NCBI GenBank assembly: GCA_013215465.1 | Contig: JABSOW010000002.1 | Location: 267,926 to 331,925, forward strand | Reading direction: 5' to 3' | DNA from: Colwellia sp. | GTDB lineage: Bacteria > Pseudomonadota > Gammaproteobacteria > Enterobacterales > Alteromonadaceae | Length of the DNA stretch: 64,000 nucleotides | In this document: positions 1-10,284 of the stretch, in pieces | How the letters are laid out: every line of letters starts with the position of its first letter | How positions within the stretch are numbered: position 1 is the stretch's first letter | Notes under the pieces: generated by a model | Seen by the model: the letters and a program-made list of their open reading frames with translations, nothing else | Databases searched by the model: none | What the model was told of the DNA's origin: nothing | Program-made: the position numbers and the translations under genes

Positions 1-195
1 CACATAGTCAGCTGCTTTGCGGCCAAAATCATTGAAAATTTTGCTATATTTATTAATTTTTAAGATAGCAAAGGAAAGTGAAAATCCTAAATCAATTTGC
101 TGGTCAATATTTAACTGAATATCTAGATCTTTAAATAAATTGTCTCTGCTGCCAATTTTATCTAATTGCTTGGGGTTACATTGTAGTACTTGCAT
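1..195 (-). CDS. GGDEF-domain protein, N-terminal part (gene runs off the window)
   Basis: The minus strand from ATG at 195 is open for 65 codons to the window edge, with GGAG 9 bases before the ATG. The visible residues align with the front of a GGDEF (diguanylate cyclase) domain: SLSFAILKINKYSKIFNDFG matches the usual FALLxxDIDxFKxINDxxGHxxGD stretch. The opening DxLTGLxNRRxF motif is degenerate here (KIGSRDNLF), and the metal-site Asp of the DID motif is replaced (KIN). This hints at a non-catalytic or c-di-GMP-binding role, but the GGDEF loop itself lies outside the window. It diverges from the histidine kinase gene at 491. Confidence 0.6.
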   Translation of the reverse strand, partial: MQVLQCNPKQLDKIGSRDNLFKDLDIQLNIDQQIDLGFSLSFAILKINKYSKIFNDFGRKAADYV

Positions 196-343
196 TATCT
201 CTGCTCCATTTTTAGTATAGATTATTATTATTATCGAACGGTAATGCTACTCAGGAAATCAAATAGACCAATAATAAATAGACACCTTTTCCTTGGCTTT
301 ACTATAGAGATAATGCGCTAAAAAAACAGGTCAAGGGGATAAA

Positions 344-360
344 TCGGGAGATGCTCCCGA
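344..360. promoter_or_regulatory. Short perfect inverted repeat in the divergent intergenic region
   Basis: A 7-bp perfect stem (TCGGGAG / CTCCCGA) with a 3-base loop lies in the 295-bp gap between the GGDEF gene and the kinase gene, about 130 bases before the kinase start. It could be an operator or a small RNA hairpin. Nothing else is evident in this gap. Confidence 0.3.
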
Positions 361-490
361 CAAATAGTTCTTTTATCTATGTTAGTGTTGATCCAGATTA
401 AAGTCGTTTAAAGACAAGTATGTATAAGTATAAATATTTGTATCTATATTTTACTTGTACGCTGTGAGTAGTGACTAGGGAGTGGGCATT

Positions 491-2980
491 ATGAAGATAA
501 AAAAGTTGTCATATTATTTACCTTTTATAAAAATTGACAACGGTCTTTCCTCGCACCAATGGCATCATAAATTTAAACTGTCGTTACTTTTTATATTTCC
601 GTTATTAATTTCAATCAGTGGCGGTTTATTTCAAATAGATAAGCTAACAACTCGTGCATCGCAACTGGCTAACTTAGAACGACTAACAAGCTTAACTATT
701 AAAGTCAGTCATTTACTGCATATACTACAAAAAGAACGAGGTTATGCTGGCATTTATATCGCTACTAATGGCACTAAATTTAAAGCAGAGTTACTTGAAC
801 AACGAGAGTTAGCAATAATAAGTAATAGACATATTTATAATTTACTTAGATCAAAAAGCATTACTGTTAACCGAAAGTTTGAACAGAGATTACATAACTT
901 TAATCAATATTTAGCTGAATTTAAGCAAGTTCGTCTTCAAGTTGACCATTTAACCATCGATGAAGCTAAGGCAATTCAGCTCTATAGCCAATTAAATAAT
1001 AAGCTACTTGATGTTGTTGCTACTATTGTTCAACTAACCGTTGATAGTGAGCTGACTCAGGCATTTTCTGCTTATACATTGTTTCTTAAAGGTAAAGAAA
1101 GAGTTGGTATTGAAAGGGCAAGATTTAGTATTATTTTTGCTAGGGGATATTTTTTAGCCAATGAATATAAAGAATTGGTTAAGTTGGAAATAGAACAAAC
1201 GCTTTTTTTTCATGAATTTGAGGAACTAACAAGTGCCGGATTATATAAGTCATTTGGCGAACTTTTTAATGATCAAGTATTTACCTCTGTCCAGCAAATA
1301 AAAACTAATGCCTTGGTTAACAACAAGGTTAACATCACTGTTACCGACTGGTTTAATATCATCACTAATAAAATAGATAAACTAGATTTGTTCGCAGATA
1401 AAATATCAGAGGAACTTATTTCCAATGCTATCCGCTTAAAGCAAAGTAGTAAACAGGAGATGCTTTATTGGCTGACATCATTAATACACCTTTACATTAT
1501 TACCACTGTTGCCGGTATTTGGTTAATTACCCACATTAACCGTACAGCAATCAATAGAATTAAAGAATATCAGAGCTTGTTTTCTAATAATTCAGCGGCC
1601 ATGGTGGTAATACATGCAAAATCACAAAATATTCTCTACGCAAATCAGAGTTTTTCTAAACTGTTAGGTTATAGCCAACAGCAACTCTCTAAACTTAATG
1701 TCACTGATTTTCATCGTAAAAAAGATATCGCTCACATTTTAAAACTTTTTGAAGGTATGGTATCCGGAGAAATATCGGTAGCTGAAAAGGTGTTATTTAT
1801 CCGTAATGACGACAAAGTGTTTTTTGCCGATATATTCGTATTTCCAATCATTATAGATAAGCAAGAATATCTTGCCGCCCACGTAGTAGATATAACCAGT
1901 AAACTACAAGCTAAACAGTACATCGAACAATCAGAATTAACCTTACAAATGATATTAGATAGTATCAATTCAGCAGTTGTAGTAGTTGAAGTGAAAAATC
2001 AGCAACCTGTCTATATGAATAAAAAAGCGATTGAAATATATCAAAATAGAGAGGAAGATGAATCGGTTTGGTCGTTACTCGAACAAGGTTTTTTCTCTAA
2101 TTTAAACGATGACTTTGTAAATAATTCAATCATTAAAAAACAATACTTCAATAAATTAAAACAACGTTGGTACCAAATTAGCAGTAATATTATTGATTGG
2201 AGTGATGGTCGAACTGTCTGCTTAAAAATGCTCAAAGACATTACCGAAAGTTATGAAGCAGAGCGTCGAAATAAAAATTTACTCACTGAAAACCGTCAAT
2301 TGTTGTGTAGAAACTACCGGTTAATAGAACAAGAACGTAAACATATAGCTAAAGAGCTGCATGATGAATTAGGTCAACTATTAACTGGCATAAAACTTCA
2401 GGCAGATTTTATTGCTCGCCAAACAGGTAAAGAGCATGAAGCTTTACAAAGTTCAGCTCAAAGCATTGTTCAGGCGACCAGTGAGTTAATTAAATCCACC
2501 CGAGATATTACTAATAATTTGCGACCAATTATTCTTGATCAATTAGGCATAATTGACGCGATAAAAGAGTTAGTACAAAACTGGCGTAATCTAAATAAAA
2601 ACATTCAATTTGAGCTTAACACTGAGAGTTTACCTTATCAGTTAAGCGACGAACTCCAAATAAGTGTTTACCGAATTGTGCAAGAAGGGATCACTAATGC
2701 ATGTAAACATGCCGATGCCCATCACATTGAAATAATACTAAAATTTCTACCCTTATCTCACGACCATAAGCGGTTTTTGTTGCAATTAAAAATTCAAGAT
2801 GACGGAAAAGGCTTTGCGCAACATAGTGAATATTCTAACGGCATGGGGATCATTAACATGCGAGAGCGAACTGAAGCACTTAATGGTGTTTTTTGTTTGA
2901 TAAACAAAGCAAACAAAGGGGTAGAAATTTTTATTACCATCCCACTTGAGCCCATATTGCAGGAAGAGCTATGCCATTAA
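491..2980 (+). CDS. Sensor histidine kinase with periplasmic NIT domain and two PAS domains (NarX-like output)
   Basis: About 829 residues from the ATG at 491, which has AGGGAG 8 bases upstream; an in-frame GTG at 482 overlaps that ribosome site and is less likely. Order: TM near residue 30-50, a NIT-type all-helical sensor (the LLHILQKERGYAGIY stretch is typical of nitrate/nitrite-sensing domains), TM near 325-350, two PAS domains (about 365-480 and 490-605), a HisKA_3 dimerisation helix with the phospho-acceptor His near 624 (KELHDELGQ), and a HATPase_c domain (DDGKGF, GMGIINMRER). The stop overlaps the response-regulator start by 10 bases, so the two form a two-component operon. Nitrate or nitrite as ligand is inferred from the domain name only. 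Confidence 0.88.
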   Translation: MKIKKLSYYLPFIKIDNGLSSHQWHHKFKLSLLFIFPLLISISGGLFQIDKLTTRASQLANLERLTSLTIKVSHLLHILQKERGYAGIYIATNGTKFKAELLEQRELAIISNRHIYNLLRSKSITVNRKFEQRLHNFNQYLAEFKQVRLQVDHLTIDEAKAIQLYSQLNNKLLDVVATIVQLTVDSELTQAFSAYTLFLKGKERVGIERARFSIIFARGYFLANEYKELVKLEIEQTLFFHEFEELTSAGLYKSFGELFNDQVFTSVQQIKTNALVNNKVNITVTDWFNIITNKIDKLDLFADKISEELISNAIRLKQSSKQEMLYWLTSLIHLYIITTVAGIWLITHINRTAINRIKEYQSLFSNNSAAMVVIHAKSQNILYANQSFSKLLGYSQQQLSKLNVTDFHRKKDIAHILKLFEGMVSGEISVAEKVLFIRNDDKVFFADIFVFPIIIDKQEYLAAHVVDITSKLQAKQYIEQSELTLQMILDSINSAVVVVEVKNQQPVYMNKKAIEIYQNREEDESVWSLLEQGFFSNLNDDFVNNSIIKKQYFNKLKQRWYQISSNIIDWSDGRTVCLKMLKDITESYEAERRNKNLLTENRQLLCRNYRLIEQERKHIAKELHDELGQLLTGIKLQADFIARQTGKEHEALQSSAQSIVQATSELIKSTRDITNNLRPIILDQLGIIDAIKELVQNWRNLNKNIQFELNTESLPYQLSDELQISVYRIVQEGITNACKHADAHHIEIILKFLPLSHDHKRFLLQLKIQDDGKGFAQHSEYSNGMGIINMRERTEALNGVFCLINKANKGVEIFITIPLEPILQEELCH

Positions 2981-3591
2981 AAATACTCATTGCTGATGAT
3001 CATGCCATAGTACGTAGCGGCTTGACACTGTTAGTAAACTCTCAGCCTAACTATCAGGTTTTAGCAAGTGTTAGCAATGGTGAACTGTTACTCTCAGAAT
3101 GTCAGCAAAATCTACCCGATCTTATTATCACTGATTTATCCATGCCTGGGATTGGTGGCGTTGAATTAATACGTCGTTTACTACTTAAATGGCCAAATAT
3201 TAATATTATGGTGTTCAGCATTTATCAGAATCCTTATTTGGCCAAGCGTCTGATTGATATGGGCATAAAAGGCTATATCAGCAAAAATAGTGATACTGAT
3301 ATTATTTTAGCTGGCATTACCGCGATTACTCAGGGAAAAACTTATATTAGCCCTGATATATGTTTGCATATGGAAGAAGAAAAACCCCTGTCAAAGCTCA
3401 CCGCTAGGGAACTCGATATATTCTGCTGTATAGCCAAAGGCTTAAGTGCAAAACAGTCTTCAAAAAAACTTTTTTTATCAGAAAAAACTGTTGCCAATAA
3501 TATATCTATTATTAAGAAAAAGCTAAAAATTGCCAGCTCAATCGAAATAGTTCATTTAGCCATGCTTGAAGGGCTTGCTAGTCCTAGCTAG
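2971..3591 (+). CDS. NarL/FixJ-type response regulator
   Basis: 206 residues. Receiver domain 1-120 with acidic pair D9-D10, phospho-acceptor D55 (ITDLSMPG) and conserved K105 (YISKN). LuxR-type helix-turn-helix from about 138 (LTARELDIFCCIAKGLSAKQ ... LSEKTVANNISIIKKKL). The start overlaps the kinase gene and is preceded by GGAAGAG. It is the cognate partner of the upstream NIT kinase. The target promoters are not known. The DNA-binding domain is normal in length. Confidence 0.9.
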   Translation: MPLKILIADDHAIVRSGLTLLVNSQPNYQVLASVSNGELLLSECQQNLPDLIITDLSMPGIGGVELIRRLLLKWPNINIMVFSIYQNPYLAKRLIDMGIKGYISKNSDTDIILAGITAITQGKTYISPDICLHMEEEKPLSKLTARELDIFCCIAKGLSAKQSSKKLFLSEKTVANNISIIKKKLKIASSIEIVHLAMLEGLASPS

Positions 3592-3741
3592 ATAGTCCTA
3601 TTTATATTAATAAAAAGTTTCATAATCACTATTTGGTAAAGTTTTTGTGAGAAAAATTATTTCAAAGTATTTAGAAAAATTGATTAGGTGGTAAATAAAT
3701 AATTATAAAAAAGTAAGTACCCCCAACCGCAAGGAATAATA

Positions 3742-5757
3742 ATGATTAGAAAAATAAAAATAAGTTCAAGATTAACTGTAGGTTTTTTAATATTAGTACT
3801 CATACTGGCAATTTCATCTATTAGTTCAGTATTCCAAATTACATCTATTACAGAAAATGCTAACAAAGTTGTTGAATTACGAATTCCTACAGCCCAAGCA
3901 AGTGCTAGTGTGTTAAATGGAGTTAATCATGCGCTTGCCGCGTTAAGAGGCTGGATGTTATTGGGCGAGGATAAATTTAAAGCAGAAAGACAGTTAGCAT
4001 GGGATAGCGAAATAACCCCGGCAATATTAACATTAGATAAAATGTCTGTTAATTGGACAAACCCTAAAAATATAGCCCGTTTAAAAGAAATAAAAGCCTT
4101 ACTAAACGATTTTGAACAAGAACAAAAAAATATTGAAGATATAGCGCAAACGTTACAAAATATACCGTCAATTGAGATGCTTTATCAGCAAGCGGTACCA
4201 CAAGCTTCTATTATGTCGAAAGAGATTACAAAACTGATTGATATTGAACTTACTCGTAATGCAAGTATTGAAAGAAAAGCTTTATTGGGTATGATGGCTG
4301 ATGTTCGAGGTTCACTTGGTTTAGCGCTTGCTAATATCCGTGGTTACTTATTGTCAAGAGAAGAAGATTACCGACACTCTTTTGAACAATTATGGGATAA
4401 AAATCAACGAAGATTTGCAGATTTAAAAGCACAACAAGCTTTATTAAATAATGAACAAAAACAATCACTGATACTATTTTCTGAAGCAATGGATGTTTTT
4501 ACGCCATTGCCTGAGCAAATGTTAGACTCACGAGCGTTAGATACCTGGAATTTAGCTAATCACTGGCTGGCAACCAAAGCAGCCCCATTAGGATTTAAAA
4601 TAAAAGTTATTTTAAATGAAATGGCCATTAATCAAAAAACGTTATTAAAAAATGATGCTAATATTTTAGTTGATAGCAGTGATACTGCCATTTCTATGGC
4701 TTGGCTATTGCTCTTTGTCGGTATTATTGCCGGCATTAGCTTAGCCGTCATCATCATTCGAAGTATTATCCCACCTCTAAACTCGATATCAAAAAAATTA
4801 TTACAAATAAAGAACAATAACGACTTAACCATTAATCTTAATAATCAAGGCAGTGATGAAATATCAGCAATGGCTGATGCGTTAAATAATGTATTTTCTA
4901 CCTTTAAAACCTCTTTACATGAGGTTTCACATGCTAGTAATCAAATATCGGTAACCGCAGAAGAAACCTCGGTTATCTCAACTCAAATAGCCAACTCAAT
5001 CCAAAATCAAGCGGGACAAACTGAGTTGATTGCCACGGCTATAAATGAAATGACCGCGACAACAAAAGAAGTAGCACAAAGTATATCTAATACGTCTAAT
5101 GCTTCTGATGAAGCACATGAACATGTCAGTACCGGTACAGAAATAATGCAAAAAACGATTGCTACTATTAACGAACTAGCAGACAAAATATTAGATACCA
5201 GTCAAACAGTTAATGAACTAGAACAAAACAGTCGTGAAATAGCTAGTGTACTTGAAGTCATTAATTCAATTGCAGATCAGACCAATCTATTAGCGTTAAA
5301 CGCAGCCATTGAAGCCGCAAGAGCAGGTGAACAAGGAAGAGGTTTTTCTGTTGTTGCTGACGAGGTACGTGCATTAGCGGCAAGAACACAAACGTCAACG
5401 GGTGAAATCAGTACCATTATAAATAAATTACAACAAAGTGCTAAAGTGGCAGTGACTTCTATTGTTGAAAGCCAAGAACAAGTTGATGAAGTTGTTAATC
5501 AAGCGAAGTTATCTAGCGAAGTACTTATTACTATTTCCGAAGTTATTACCAATATAAATGATATGAGCAGCCAGATAGCAACAGCATCAGAGCAACAAGG
5601 TGTTGTCGCAGAAGAAATAAATATAAATGTGGTCAATATTCATGATAAAACGCAAGAGAATGTTGAAGCTGTATCAGAATCATCAAAATCTGGCCGTGAA
5701 TTGGCAGAGTTGTCTCTGCAGATGCAAACACTGGTATCAAGATTTAAGATTGCTTAA
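3742..5757 (+). CDS. Methyl-accepting chemotaxis protein with large helical periplasmic sensor
   Basis: 671 residues, ribosome site AAGGAA 9 bases before the ATG. TM1 is near 14-36, then about 285 residues of helical periplasmic sensor. The sensor seems to have two similar halves ([17 protein letters not shown] and [19 protein letters not shown]), which suggests a bimodular four-helix (HBM-like) fold. TM2 is near 322-345, followed by HAMP and a cytoplasmic signalling domain. The hairpin tip is canonical ([20 protein letters not shown], about residue 511) and binds CheA/CheW. No C-terminal CheR-tethering pentapeptide is seen. Ligand unknown. Confidence 0.9.
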   Translation: MIRKIKISSRLTVGFLILVLILAISSISSVFQITSITENANKVVELRIPTAQASASVLNGVNHALAALRGWMLLGEDKFKAERQLAWDSEITPAILTLDKMSVNWTNPKNIARLKEIKALLNDFEQEQKNIEDIAQTLQNIPSIEMLYQQAVPQASIMSKEITKLIDIELTRNASIERKALLGMMADVRGSLGLALANIRGYLLSREEDYRHSFEQLWDKNQRRFADLKAQQALLNNEQKQSLILFSEAMDVFTPLPEQMLDSRALDTWNLANHWLATKAAPLGFKIKVILNEMAINQKTLLKNDANILVDSSDTAISMAWLLLFVGIIAGISLAVIIIRSIIPPLNSISKKLLQIKNNNDLTINLNNQGSDEISAMADALNNVFSTFKTSLHEVSHASNQISVTAEETSVISTQIANSIQNQAGQTELIATAINEMTATTKEVAQSISNTSNASDEAHEHVSTGTEIMQKTIATINELADKILDTSQTVNELEQNSREIASVLEVINSIADQTNLLALNAAIEAARAGEQGRGFSVVADEVRALAARTQTSTGEISTIINKLQQSAKVAVTSIVESQEQVDEVVNQAKLSSEVLITISEVITNINDMSSQIATASEQQGVVAEEININVVNIHDKTQENVEAVSESSKSGRELAELSLQMQTLVSRFKIA

Positions 5758-5775
5758 TTTGTAGTACGTATTGTG

Positions 5776-5802
5776 CATCCCCTAAATTTTTTATAGGGGG
5801 TG
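5776..5802 (+). terminator. Probable terminator after the chemoreceptor gene
   Basis: A 9-bp stem with one G-T pair (CATCCCCTA / TAGGGGGTG) and a 9-base T-rich loop lies 18 bases after the stop. The following sequence is only weakly T-rich, so efficiency is uncertain. Confidence 0.45.
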
Positions 5803-5916
5803 TTAATCTCTTAAGCTAAAACAGGCTCAGGAACGGATTTACAAAAAAGTTATTTACAGAGGTCAACAATAAAGTATTATTTTCTCATTAACCAAGTACT
5901 ATCCATGAGCAAACCA

Positions 5917-7455
5917 TTATTTAAATGTTGTGCTCAAGCCATCAATTAACGCGGCATTTTTGTTTACTTCAATGCCGGTATTATTTACTTGTTGTGCTAA
6001 TTCGGCATTATTTTTAGATATATCATCAATAATTAAGATGCTTTTATTCATTTGATTAGCAACGACACTTTGCTCTTCTGTTGCGGTAGCTACTTGAGCT
6101 GTCATGTCACTGACGTCGTTTATACTATTGACAATATTGCTCATTGTTTGTTGTATCTTAAGGGTGCCTTCAGAGCATTGTTCGGCATTAATTTTACTTG
6201 TGAGCATTACTTGACTCCATTCCTTTAACGTTGTTTGTAGTTTAAGGACCGAAGTTTGTATTTGTACTGTAGCATCTTGAGTTCTGCTTGCCAGTGTTCT
6301 AACTTCATCAGCGACAACGGCGAAACCTCTTCCTTGTTCACCTGCTCTAGCTGCTTCTATAGCGGCATTTAGCGCCAATAAGTTTGTTTGATCAGCAATG
6401 CCTTGAATTTCAGACATAATGACTGATATTTCATTTACATCACCAACCAATTCATTGGCATTGTTCGCCGCATTTTCAACGTTATGAGACAAGCTGATAA
6501 TTTTCTTTTGATTAACTTCAATCACTTCAATATTTTGCTGGCATTCATTTTGAATACTGACCACTTTGTCATGAGTAAATGTGGTATTAGAACTTACCTC
6601 GTCTATAGTTGAGCTCATTTGAGTAATTGCAGTGGCAAATTGTGCTAAATGCGAATTTTCTTCTTGTATGCCTGCAAGCATTTCACTTGATACGCTTTCT
6701 AATTCAGCAGAGAGTTTTACTAAGGTACGGCCTGAGTCACGGCTCCGTCCTAATATGGTGCTAATTTTTGCTTTATATAACTCTACAGGGTAAGTAATTA
6801 TGTTGGTTAGTCCTTTTCCGGAATAAACCATTCGTGATGGACTATCAAATGACAACTTGGCATTGGCGGCCGCATTGGGGAAAAATATTAGTTCTTCAGC
6901 GAAAATAATGAAAAGCAAACCAATACATACCAATAGGATTACCGATGAAAATACAGCATTACCATAGGTTAAATTTGTAATGAAAGCTAAAGTGATGACC
7001 ATTAAGCCCATAATACGTTTTAAATTGGTATTGGCATTAAAATCTCGAGTGGATTTACCGCTATTTAATTTATCATAAAACAGTTGTGCTTTTTTCTTTT
7101 GTTCATCTAGCGGCTTGGTTCTTACCGACTGGTATCCAGTGATCTTATCATTTTTATATAAAGGGGTTACATAAGCATCTACCCAATAAAAGTCACCATT
7201 TTTACATCGGTTTTTCACCATACCACGCCATGAGTCACCGCGTTTTAATTTCTCCCATAAATCCTTGAATGCGGCTTTAGGCATATTAGGATGGCGAACA
7301 ATATTATGATGTTGTCCGGTTAACTCATCTAAGGAGTAGCCAGCTACCTGACAAAACTCTTCATTAGCATAGGTTATTCGCCCTTCAAGATCTGTGATTG
7401 ATACTAATTGTTCAGAGTCTGAAAAGGTTTTTTCATTATTTGATAGGTGAGTCAT
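5917..7455 (-). CDS. Aer-like PAS chemoreceptor (energy/redox taxis)
   Basis: 512 residues. An N-terminal PAS domain (about 15-110) carries the aerotaxis-type signature: [19 protein letters not shown], then [20 protein letters not shown] and a [13 protein letters not shown] strand, as in the FAD-binding PAS of Aer. Two close membrane segments near 145-190 form a hairpin, with no periplasmic sensor. A degenerate HAMP-like stretch leads into the MCP signalling domain with the standard tip ([20 protein letters not shown]). By family knowledge such proteins report redox or energy status. It converges with the upstream receptor gene and has no operon partner. Confidence 0.85.
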   Translation of the reverse strand: MTHLSNNEKTFSDSEQLVSITDLEGRITYANEEFCQVAGYSLDELTGQHHNIVRHPNMPKAAFKDLWEKLKRGDSWRGMVKNRCKNGDFYWVDAYVTPLYKNDKITGYQSVRTKPLDEQKKKAQLFYDKLNSGKSTRDFNANTNLKRIMGLMVITLAFITNLTYGNAVFSSVILLVCIGLLFIIFAEELIFFPNAAANAKLSFDSPSRMVYSGKGLTNIITYPVELYKAKISTILGRSRDSGRTLVKLSAELESVSSEMLAGIQEENSHLAQFATAITQMSSTIDEVSSNTTFTHDKVVSIQNECQQNIEVIEVNQKKIISLSHNVENAANNANELVGDVNEISVIMSEIQGIADQTNLLALNAAIEAARAGEQGRGFAVVADEVRTLASRTQDATVQIQTSVLKLQTTLKEWSQVMLTSKINAEQCSEGTLKIQQTMSNIVNSINDVSDMTAQVATATEEQSVVANQMNKSILIIDDISKNNAELAQQVNNTGIEVNKNAALIDGLSTTFK

Positions 7456-7649
7456 AAGTAAAAATCCATTTTATTTAGTCAAAGATATCTTAGCCGTTAA
7501 ATCGTAAAATTACTAACTATTTCATTAATGAGAGGTATTAGGCATTGAGAAATATTTTAAGCCAATATAAATTTCTTACTATTTATTAATATCAATATAT
7601 AGTTATCTACTTACTGCTCTATAAACAAGTTGCGAGGATACTGCTTATT

Positions 7650-7970
7650 TCAACAATGATTATAGGGTACATTTTTTGCCGTGCATGCTCTAATTGAGCA
7701 GGAAAAAAGTATTATCTGTGCTGTTAGCCGTGCATTTTTTAAAAATTTAGCGAGTAAGCTATCTTCATCTTCAACATGGTTGGGATCAGGTTTTACACAA
7801 TCAATAGGGCACACGCTCACACAGGTGGGTTTGTCATAATGACCAATACACTCGGTGCATTTATCAGCATCTATTTCGTAAATGTGCTCACCTAAGGTAA
7901 TCGCTTCATTAGGGCATTCAGGATCGCACATATCACAATTAATGCAGCTGTCTTCAATAAACAAAGCCAT
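7650..7970 (-). pseudogene. Second copy of the ferredoxin gene, frameshifted near its 3' end
   Basis: Codons 1-77 are identical to the intact ferredoxin at 26156-26401, including all iron-sulfur cysteines (CINCDMCDPECP and CVSVCPIDC). One extra T in a T-run (six T at 7735-7740, five in the other copy) shifts the frame just before the normal stop. The reading frame therefore gains an unrelated tail, ending at 106 instead of 81 residues. Both cluster motifs survive, so the product might still fold. The copy sits at the edge of a duplicated segment and has no evident promoter other than the truncated trhP fragment before it. Confidence 0.75.
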
Positions 7971-8451
7971 ATGAACTAAAGCCTACTTATCTACTTGGTT
8001 TTGCGCGAAGGGATGGCGAGTGGTGCCGCCCTCAGTTAAATAACGCATGATAATTCCAAATGCTAAATCTAGCTCTGTATCTAGTTCAATGGCAACCTTA
8101 TGACCTGAGCCTTTGGCATCAGTGATGGTTTCACCTGTTTTACAGTGGATCATGTTTGTTAGGGTAAAGCTAATATTGCCGTTTGGCGTCATTAATTCTA
8201 AGGTATCACCGACAAGAAATTTATTTTTGACATCAATTTCAACTAAACCTGATTCTTCATTTCGACCTAGTACTTCACCAACAAATTGTTGTGTATCGCT
8301 TTTTGAATAACCATAATCATAATTTTGTGTGTCAGAAGGGCGGTGACGTTTCAAAAAACCTTCGGTATAGCCGCGATGTGCTAAATGCTCTAAATCCGTA
8401 TTTAATAATGGGTTAAATGCTTTGTTGGCAATGGCATCATTCATTGCTTGT
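7731..8451. repeat. Left copy of a ~720-bp direct repeat (ferredoxin plus trhP 3' end)
   Basis: This stretch matches 26163-26882 in the same orientation. Apart from the extra T near 7740, no difference was found in the stretches compared, and the encoded peptides are the same. Beyond 8451 similarity stops sharply. Below 7731 it fades after about 10 bases (CTGTTAGCCG against CTGCTAGCTG). The two copies bracket the 17.7-kb accessory block. Confidence 0.9.
7983..8451 (-). pseudogene. Truncated trhP fragment (C-terminal third only)
   Basis: Identical to the last ~156 codons of the intact trhP (26414-27799). Homology stops abruptly at 8451, where the sequence switches to an AraC-family coding fragment on the other strand. 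The catalytic front half with the cysteine cluster is missing. The only in-frame Met is an internal residue of the full protein. It lies 12 bases before the ferredoxin copy, exactly as in the intact pair, so this is a piece of a duplicated segment and not a functional gene. Confidence 0.85.
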
Positions 8452-8870
8452 TGCGAGAAACGCTTATTTACTCTGCCATGGTTAAATTAATGTCTCGCCA
8501 CGGAAAAAGTAAGCTTGCTTTTACCCAGGCTAACATTGATAAGAAGCACTTGCTGTTGGTAAAGCAGTTTTTAGATGAGCACCCAGCAGCCGACATTTCT
8601 TTAGCAGAGCTTGCTAAGTTGGCAGGGATCAGCGCGTGTCATCTATTAAGACAATTTCAGCGTTATTTTGGCTTGCCGCCTCATACTTATCAAATACAAT
8701 CTAGATTGAGGTTGGCTAAAAAATCAATCCGTAAAGGGCTTAAAATTCTTGATGTGGCACTGGATTGTGGTTTTCATGACCAAAGTCATTTCCATCGTCA
8801 TTTTAAACGGGCAATGGGAATTACCCCTGGTACCTACGCAAAAGCTGTGGGTGCTAATTCTATACAATAA
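8452..8870 (+). pseudogene. AraC-family regulator fragment lacking its N-terminal domain
   Basis: The frame encodes a linker and a complete AraC-type double helix-turn-helix (ISLAELAKLAGISACHLLRQ ... LDVALDCGFHDQSHFHRHF, ending in GITPGTYAK). Regulators linked to azlCD usually have about 270 residues with an N-terminal cupin sensor. Here only about 139 remain, and coding homology begins exactly at the repeat junction. The first possible start (TTG at 8448) lies inside the repeat. It is most simply a gene cut by the rearrangement. A short constitutive regulator cannot be excluded. Confidence 0.7.
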
Positions 8871-8923
8871 AATAGCGTAATCGTTGAGTAAACTGTGACT
8901 AAAGTTAATTACAAGGGTGAACT

Positions 8924-9644
8924 ATGACCGTATCAACCAATACCGCACAGCTACAGTTTTCGTCAAAATATACTGCCATGTGGCGAGGAGCCTTGGAAAT
9001 TTCGCCCTTATCCATAGCCGTAATTCCCTGGGGAATACTGGCAGGTTCATTGGCAATTGAAGTAGGTTTATCAGCCGTTGAGTCACAGGCAATGTCAGCC
9101 ATTGTCTTTGCCGGCGCAGCACAATTGGTGGCGCTTGGTATGGTAAAAGCGGGCATCGGAATTGTTGGCATTTTATTGACCACGCTACTGATCACTTCTC
9201 GGCATTTTCTTTATAGCATGGCATTGAGGCGGGATATTAGCCCATTACCAACAAAGTGGCGTTTATTACTCGGTTTTTTGTTAACCGACGAACTGTTTGC
9301 CATTGTTGCCACGGATAACTCGCAGCGGCATAAGTTTGATCGCTGGTATGCGTTAGGGGCAGGGTTGTGTTTTTACATCAGTTGGAACGTTGCTAGGGGT
9401 GATAGCCGGAAAAAACATTCCCAACATAGAGCAATGGGGATTAGATTTTGCTATAGCCGCTACTTTTATTGCCTTAATAGTGCCATTAATTAAAAATAAA
9501 TCTATTTTAATTAGCGTATTGGTCTCGTTAGTTAGCTCGGTGAGTTGTGTAGTATTAAATATTGAAGCGGGCTTATTGATTTCTGCTCTATTAGGTATGA
9601 CTTGCGGTACTGTACATGAAAAAATCACCGGAGAAGGCGCATGA
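8924..9644 (+). pseudogene. azlC: azlC-type branched-chain amino acid exporter subunit, frameshifted
   Basis: The first frame (8924 to about 9395) encodes a normal AzlC start: AMWRGALEISPLSIAVIPWG, several membrane helices, and SAIVFAGAAQLVAL. Near 9388-9395, after FYISWN, the frame runs into a non-homologous tail. The rest of the family sequence (LLGVIAGKNIPN followed by three membrane helices) continues in another frame up to 9644. A shift of +1 or -2 explains this. The natural stop overlaps the azlD start (ATGA), as in intact azlCD operons. Either a real lesion or a sequencing error; the neighbouring AraC fragment favours decay. Confidence 0.75.
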
Positions 9645-9943
9645 TTTGGTTAATTATTATAGGAATGGCTAGTTTGGTATTTATTAGTCGTTATGCGTTT
9701 CTTGAGCCTAAATTACCCTTGAAATTAAGCCATAACACCCAGCGGTTTCTTAGTTATGCTGCCCCCGCTGTGCTAACGGCTATTTTCGCTCCTATTGTCT
9801 TGGTACGAGAAAATTCGCTAGCGATAACGTTTGATAATAACTACTTGATTGGGGCTATTATAGCCTGCCTGCTCGCCTATTTTACCCGTAATACCTTGTT
9901 AACCGCACTGGTGAGTATGGGGGTGTTTTTCTTTATTCTTTAA
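9641..9943 (+). CDS. azlD: AzlD-family small membrane subunit
   Basis: 100 residues with three or four membrane helices and the family pattern (WLIIIGMASLVFISRYAF at the start, LRxxP-like VPAAVLTA-type middle as YAAPAVLTAIFAP, and ACLLAYFTRNTLLTALVSMG near the end). AzlD proteins partner with AzlC for export of branched-chain amino acids or analogues. The frame is intact and overlaps the end of azlC by 4 bases. With azlC broken, it is probably not functional alone. Confidence 0.8.
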   Translation: MIWLIIIGMASLVFISRYAFLEPKLPLKLSHNTQRFLSYAAPAVLTAIFAPIVLVRENSLAITFDNNYLIGAIIACLLAYFTRNTLLTALVSMGVFFFIL

Positions 9944-9972
9944 CTGAGAGCAAAGCGCTTTACCCTTGTTAA

Positions 9973-10173
9973 TTAATGGCACAGATGCGTTTCCCTAGAA
10001 ATAGGCATATCTAATGAAACCGGGTTACGTCCATTGTTTTTTGATTGGTAGAGTGTTGTGGTTGGCTCTTTTAATTCGTCCGCAGTAATCGGTTTAAAGC
10101 CACCGTCTTTAGACCGTGGTTGTTTAGAATAGCCCCTCAGGTAAGTAGATCCCTCATACCCCGCGTGCAGCAA
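9973..10173 (-). pseudogene. Possible remnant of a GGDEF-protein C terminus
   Basis: A 66-codon minus-strand frame ends with TLYQSKNNGRNPVS, very like the conserved last helix of GGDEF domains (ADxALYQAKxxGRNRV). The residues before it do not fit a GGDEF fold and there is no GGDEF loop, so if homologous it is a scrap with frameshifts. It lies in the disordered zone next to the AraC and azlC fragments. Confidence 0.35.
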
Positions 10174-10284
10174 AGTCTGAATTTACTTAATCAACGCGTA
10201 GGTCAATGATACTTGTGTTATCGATTTACCTCTGCATGGCAAGGTCAGTTTTCATTGCCATGACCAAAAAATAAATACGTGTTG

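Noticed and set aside
3650..3690. FliA promoter before the chemoreceptor gene at 3742
   Set aside because: TAAAGTTT is present near 3636, but there is no GCCGATAA-like box at the required 11-base spacing.
8905..9195. 96-codon minus-strand frame opposite azlC
   Set aside because: Shadow of the AzlC coding sequence; the plus strand has clear family homology.
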